This document shows positions 62,145 to 64,000 of a stretch of 64,000 bases of DNA, piece after piece. The DNA is from Candidatus Opimibacter skivensis (GTDB taxonomy: Bacteria > Bacteroidota > Bacteroidia > Chitinophagales > Saprospiraceae), in the NCBI GenBank assembly GCA_016721905.1, contig JADKHH010000015.1, positions 23,877 to 87,876 of the forward strand, given 5' to 3'. The position numbers were made by a program, and so were the translations under genes. Below the pieces are notes generated by a model. That model saw only the letters and a list, made by a program, of their open reading frames with translations. It was not told the origin of the DNA and did not search any database. How positions within the stretch are numbered: the stretch's first letter is position 1; the number at the start of each line of letters is the position of its first letter.

Positions 62145-62576
62145 ATGGACGAACTCAGACTCACGATAGAAGCCGCATGGGAGGACCGCAATCTCCTGAT
62201 GGAAAAGGATGTCCGGTATGCCATCATGGAATGCATCCGGTTGCTCAATGAAGGTCAACTCCGCGTGGCCAATCAGCGGGGTCCGGGAGACTGGGTCGTC
62301 AATGAATGGGTCAAAAAGGCCATTACACTCTACTTTCCTATCCAGCCAATGGAAACAATCGAAGTGGGTCCTTTTGAGTTTCACGATAAAATTCCACTGA
62401 AGAAGGGGTTTGCACGTCAAGGAGTACGCGAGTCGTTCCACATGCCCTGGTGCGTAATGGCTCGTTTATCGAATCAGGTGCCATCCTCATGCCTTCCTAT
62501 GTCAACATCGGAGCCTACGTTGGGTCTGGCACCATGGTCGATACCTGGGCTACTGTTGGCTCCTGCGCTCAGATAG
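62145..62576 (+). CDS. dapD: DapD tetrahydrodipicolinate N-succinyltransferase, N-terminal frame
   Basis: Starts at ATG 62145 (MDELRLTIEAAWEDRN); the much longer frame upstream runs through repeats. The N-terminal helical domain and LRVANQRGPGDWVVNEWVKK match DapD of the lysine/diaminopimelate pathway, which succinylates tetrahydrodipicolinate with succinyl-CoA. Frame is lost at about 62430: KGFARQGVR should continue VVPHALVRNGSF but reads ESFHMPWCV. Two surplus bases (or one missing) between CGC and GTCGTT explain it. Residues after about 96 are out of frame. Confidence 0.88.
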   Translation: MDELRLTIEAAWEDRNLLMEKDVRYAIMECIRLLNEGQLRVANQRGPGDWVVNEWVKKAITLYFPIQPMETIEVGPFEFHDKIPLKKGFARQGVRESFHMPWCVMARLSNQVPSSCLPMSTSEPTLGLAPWSIPGLLLAPALR

Positions 62577-62965
62577 GACGTAACGTACATCTCAGCGGAG
62601 GCGTTGGGATCGGAGGTGTACTCGAACCCCCGCAGGCCAGTCCAAACATCATTGAGGATGATTGCTTCATTGGTTCCAGATGCATTGTAGTGGAAGGAGT
62701 CATTGTAGAACAGGAAGCCGTCCTGGGCGCAAATGTGGTCATTACGCAATCAACACACATCATTGATGTCACCGGATCATCTCCGGTCACCTACAAGGGT
62801 CGTGTTCCCGCCCGCTCGGTAGTGATCCCAGGCAGTTATGAAAAAACATTCCCGGCAGGTAAGTACAATGTGCCTTGCGCACTGATCATCGGACAGCGCC
62901 AACCTTCAACGGACAAGAAAGTGTCCCTCAATGCTGCATTGCGTGATCACCAGGTAGCCGTATAA
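62450..62965 (+). CDS. dapD: DapD C-terminal hexapeptide (left-handed beta-helix) frame
   Basis: Displaced second part of dapD, in frame from about 62434 (VVPHALVRNGSFIESGAILM). The left-handed beta-helix region SYVNIGAYVGSGTMVDTWAT, GSCAQIGRNVHLSGGVGIGG and VLGANVVITQSTHIIDV is complete to the stop. Since DapD is needed for cell-wall and lysine synthesis, a consensus error is likelier than a dead gene. Confidence 0.88.
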   Translation: MRNGSFIESGAILMPSYVNIGAYVGSGTMVDTWATVGSCAQIGRNVHLSGGVGIGGVLEPPQASPNIIEDDCFIGSRCIVVEGVIVEQEAVLGANVVITQSTHIIDVTGSSPVTYKGRVPARSVVIPGSYEKTFPAGKYNVPCALIIGQRQPSTDKKVSLNAALRDHQVAV

Positions 62966-63000
62966 CCTTTTCCCTCTTCCAAGTAGTATCTTCGCACTAC

Positions 63001-63489
63001 ATGCAACTGGCACATTATATAGATCACAGCTACCTCCGGCCTGACTGTACGGAAGAGATCATCGACCGGCTCATCGCGGAGAGCAAGGAATATGGATTCA
63101 AGGCTATCTGTATTCCCCCGATGTATCTGCAATACGCCAAGGTACATTCAGGTGACCGTTCTTTTCTCTTGTGCACCGTAGCCGGTTTTCCGATCGGATA
63201 TGATCACGTGGAGGCTAAACTTGCTTCTCTGCGCAGGTCCGCTGATCTTGGCGCGGATGAAGTAGATGTCGTCATCAATCTCTCCGCAGTCAAAACAGGT
63301 CATTGGAAACTCACCCGGCAGGAGCTGACAGCGCTGTCAGAAACCGCCGCTGAAAACAATGTAACCCTCAAATGCATCATTGAAGCCCAATTGCTGACCG
63401 AAGACGAAATCATGCGCATCTGCGAAATCAGCAATGAGTTGAAGCTTCAGTTCGTTAAGACATCTACAGGTTTTTTGGAGACCCCGTGA
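63001..63489 (+). CDS. deoC: Deoxyribose-phosphate aldolase DeoC, main frame
   Basis: Starts 36 bp after dapD, with a TATCTTCG box (one mismatch to TAnnTTTG) at about 62985. Cleaves 2-deoxyribose-5-phosphate to acetaldehyde and glyceraldehyde 3-phosphate. Visible: YIDHSYLRPDCT, VAGFPIGYDHVEAKL, GADEVDVVINLS, CIIEAQLLTEDE and the Schiff-base Lys in FVKTSTGF. One G is missing in TTTTTTGGAG (about 63477), so the frame ends prematurely as ...LETP instead of LGDPVRE. Confidence 0.9.
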   Translation: MQLAHYIDHSYLRPDCTEEIIDRLIAESKEYGFKAICIPPMYLQYAKVHSGDRSFLLCTVAGFPIGYDHVEAKLASLRRSADLGADEVDVVINLSAVKTGHWKLTRQELTALSETAAENNVTLKCIIEAQLLTEDEIMRICEISNELKLQFVKTSTGFLETP

Positions 63490-63662
63490 GAGAAGATACG
63501 ATAAGACTACTGCGCAGGAACCTGGATCCATCGATACACATCAAAGCATCGGGTGGAATCAACAATTATAACCAGGCGATGAAAATGATACGTGCAGGGG
63601 CCGACCGCCTTGGCTGCAGCCAGAGCGTCGCCATTGTAAAAGAAACTAACCAGGACCAGTAA
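63478..63662 (+). pseudogene. deoC: DeoC C-terminal end in displaced frame
   Basis: DPVREDTIRLLRRNLDPSIH, then the second active-site Lys in IKASGGINNYNQAMKMIRAG and ADRLGCSQSVAIVKE, ending at TAA 63660. It is the true end of deoC once one G is restored. Full length would be about 220 residues, the usual size. Confidence 0.85.
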
Positions 63663-63672
63663 TACAGGATCA

Positions 63673-64000
63673 ATGATAACCAAGCCTGCGGTTTTACAAA
63701 ATTGCTTTTTATAATCTATTTCTGGCCCTGGCATTGTTGCTCGTGGCTATTCCGCATACTGATGCCCAGATCACCGAAGAACCCCAGATCACTGCCCTGA
63801 TGAACAGATGGATCGCCTACAACCTGGAAAATCAAGAGATACGGGGATGGACGGATCCAGATCATGGCCAGTGTCGACAGGAGGCAAATGGAATCTGCAC
63901 GTCGTGTGTTTGAAAACCGGTACCCGGAGTATCCGGTCATCTTCATTCACAATGAACCATACTTTCATCTCAAAGTAGGAGCCTTTACAACGATGCAGCG
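63673..64000 (+). CDS. SPOR-domain secreted protein, 5' part with two apparent frameshifts
   Basis: Starts 10 bp after deoC and runs out of the window. Restoring the frame twice gives a coherent product. Dropping one C near 63684 gives MITKLRFYKIAFYNLFLALA with signal peptide end HTDAQ. Dropping an A at 63851 joins LENQEIRGW to RIQIMASVDRRQMESARRVF and FHLKVGAFTTMQ, a SPOR-type domain. As given, no single frame covers it. Likely a peptidoglycan-binding periplasmic protein, related in kind to the SPOR gene at 61 kb. Confidence 0.65.

Noticed and set aside
1..64000. tRNA, rRNA or integrase genes marking a genomic island
   Set aside because: None was recognised on reading both strands, though small RNA genes could be missed without a covariance search.

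Overview
The window comes from a Bacteroidota chromosome, most likely a Saprospiraceae-like lineage (inference). The signs are Bacteroidota-type -7 boxes (TAnnTTTG), a type IX secretion sorting domain, LytTR/His_kinase two-component pairs with Reg_prop/Y_Y_Y sensors, DUF4386, DUF4139 and GxxExxY proteins, WG repeats and S74-capped adhesin-like proteins. No rRNA or tRNA gene was recognised. Both window edges cut genes: katG on the left and a SPOR-domain gene on the right.

Layout. 0-12.9 kb: katG 3' part, a MuiA-like DUF4139 protein, O-methyltransferase, AraC regulator, DUF4386 membrane protein, outer-membrane barrel, a LytTR kinase/regulator pair, an MDR oxidoreductase, small hypotheticals and an ankyrin protein. 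12.85-15.7 kb: a roughly 0.55-0.6 kb direct duplication carrying a MITE-like element and a promoter, flanking an MDR oxidoreductase and a Crp-type regulator. The second copy ends in a truncated oxidoreductase start. 15.7-20.3 kb: WG-repeat protein, an internally deleted Fic gene, a TPR adenylate cyclase, a triplicated beta-module protein and a secreted hypothetical.

20.4-26.3 kb is a visibly AT-rich defence island. It holds a complete type II CBASS operon: CD-NTase, Cap2 (E2-E1), Cap3 (JAMM) and a NucC-like endonuclease. A PIN / XRE-ImmA toxin-antitoxin-like pair lies divergent to it, and the shared intergenic region has a symmetrical operator candidate. Predicted logic: the CD-NTase, primed by Cap2 and reversed by Cap3, makes a cyclic oligonucleotide that activates NucC to degrade DNA.

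26.8-42.5 kb: a trypsin-like protease, a CHAT-STAND-WD40 gene split at its Walker A motif, a TrpF-like protein and two hybrid sensor/LytTR systems, one split in three. 42.8-58 kb: two paralogous repeat/S74 surface proteins, a metallo-beta-lactamase-fold hydrolase, an M2-like peptidase lipoprotein, a T9SS cargo protein, an MNT/HEPN pair whose HEPN gene has an in-frame amber codon, an M20 amidohydrolase and a large TolB-like outer-membrane protein. 58-64 kb: a GxxExxY gene between inverted tandem arrays, prfA, an SRAP protein, a SPOR protein, dapD, deoC and a second SPOR gene. The last three carry four apparent frameshifts in 1.5 kb, which points to consensus errors at this end.

The intergenic DNA is unusually rich in repeats: degenerate octamer and heptamer tandem arrays, at least five hairpin or inverted-repeat families, and a tandemly duplicated composite of several of these.
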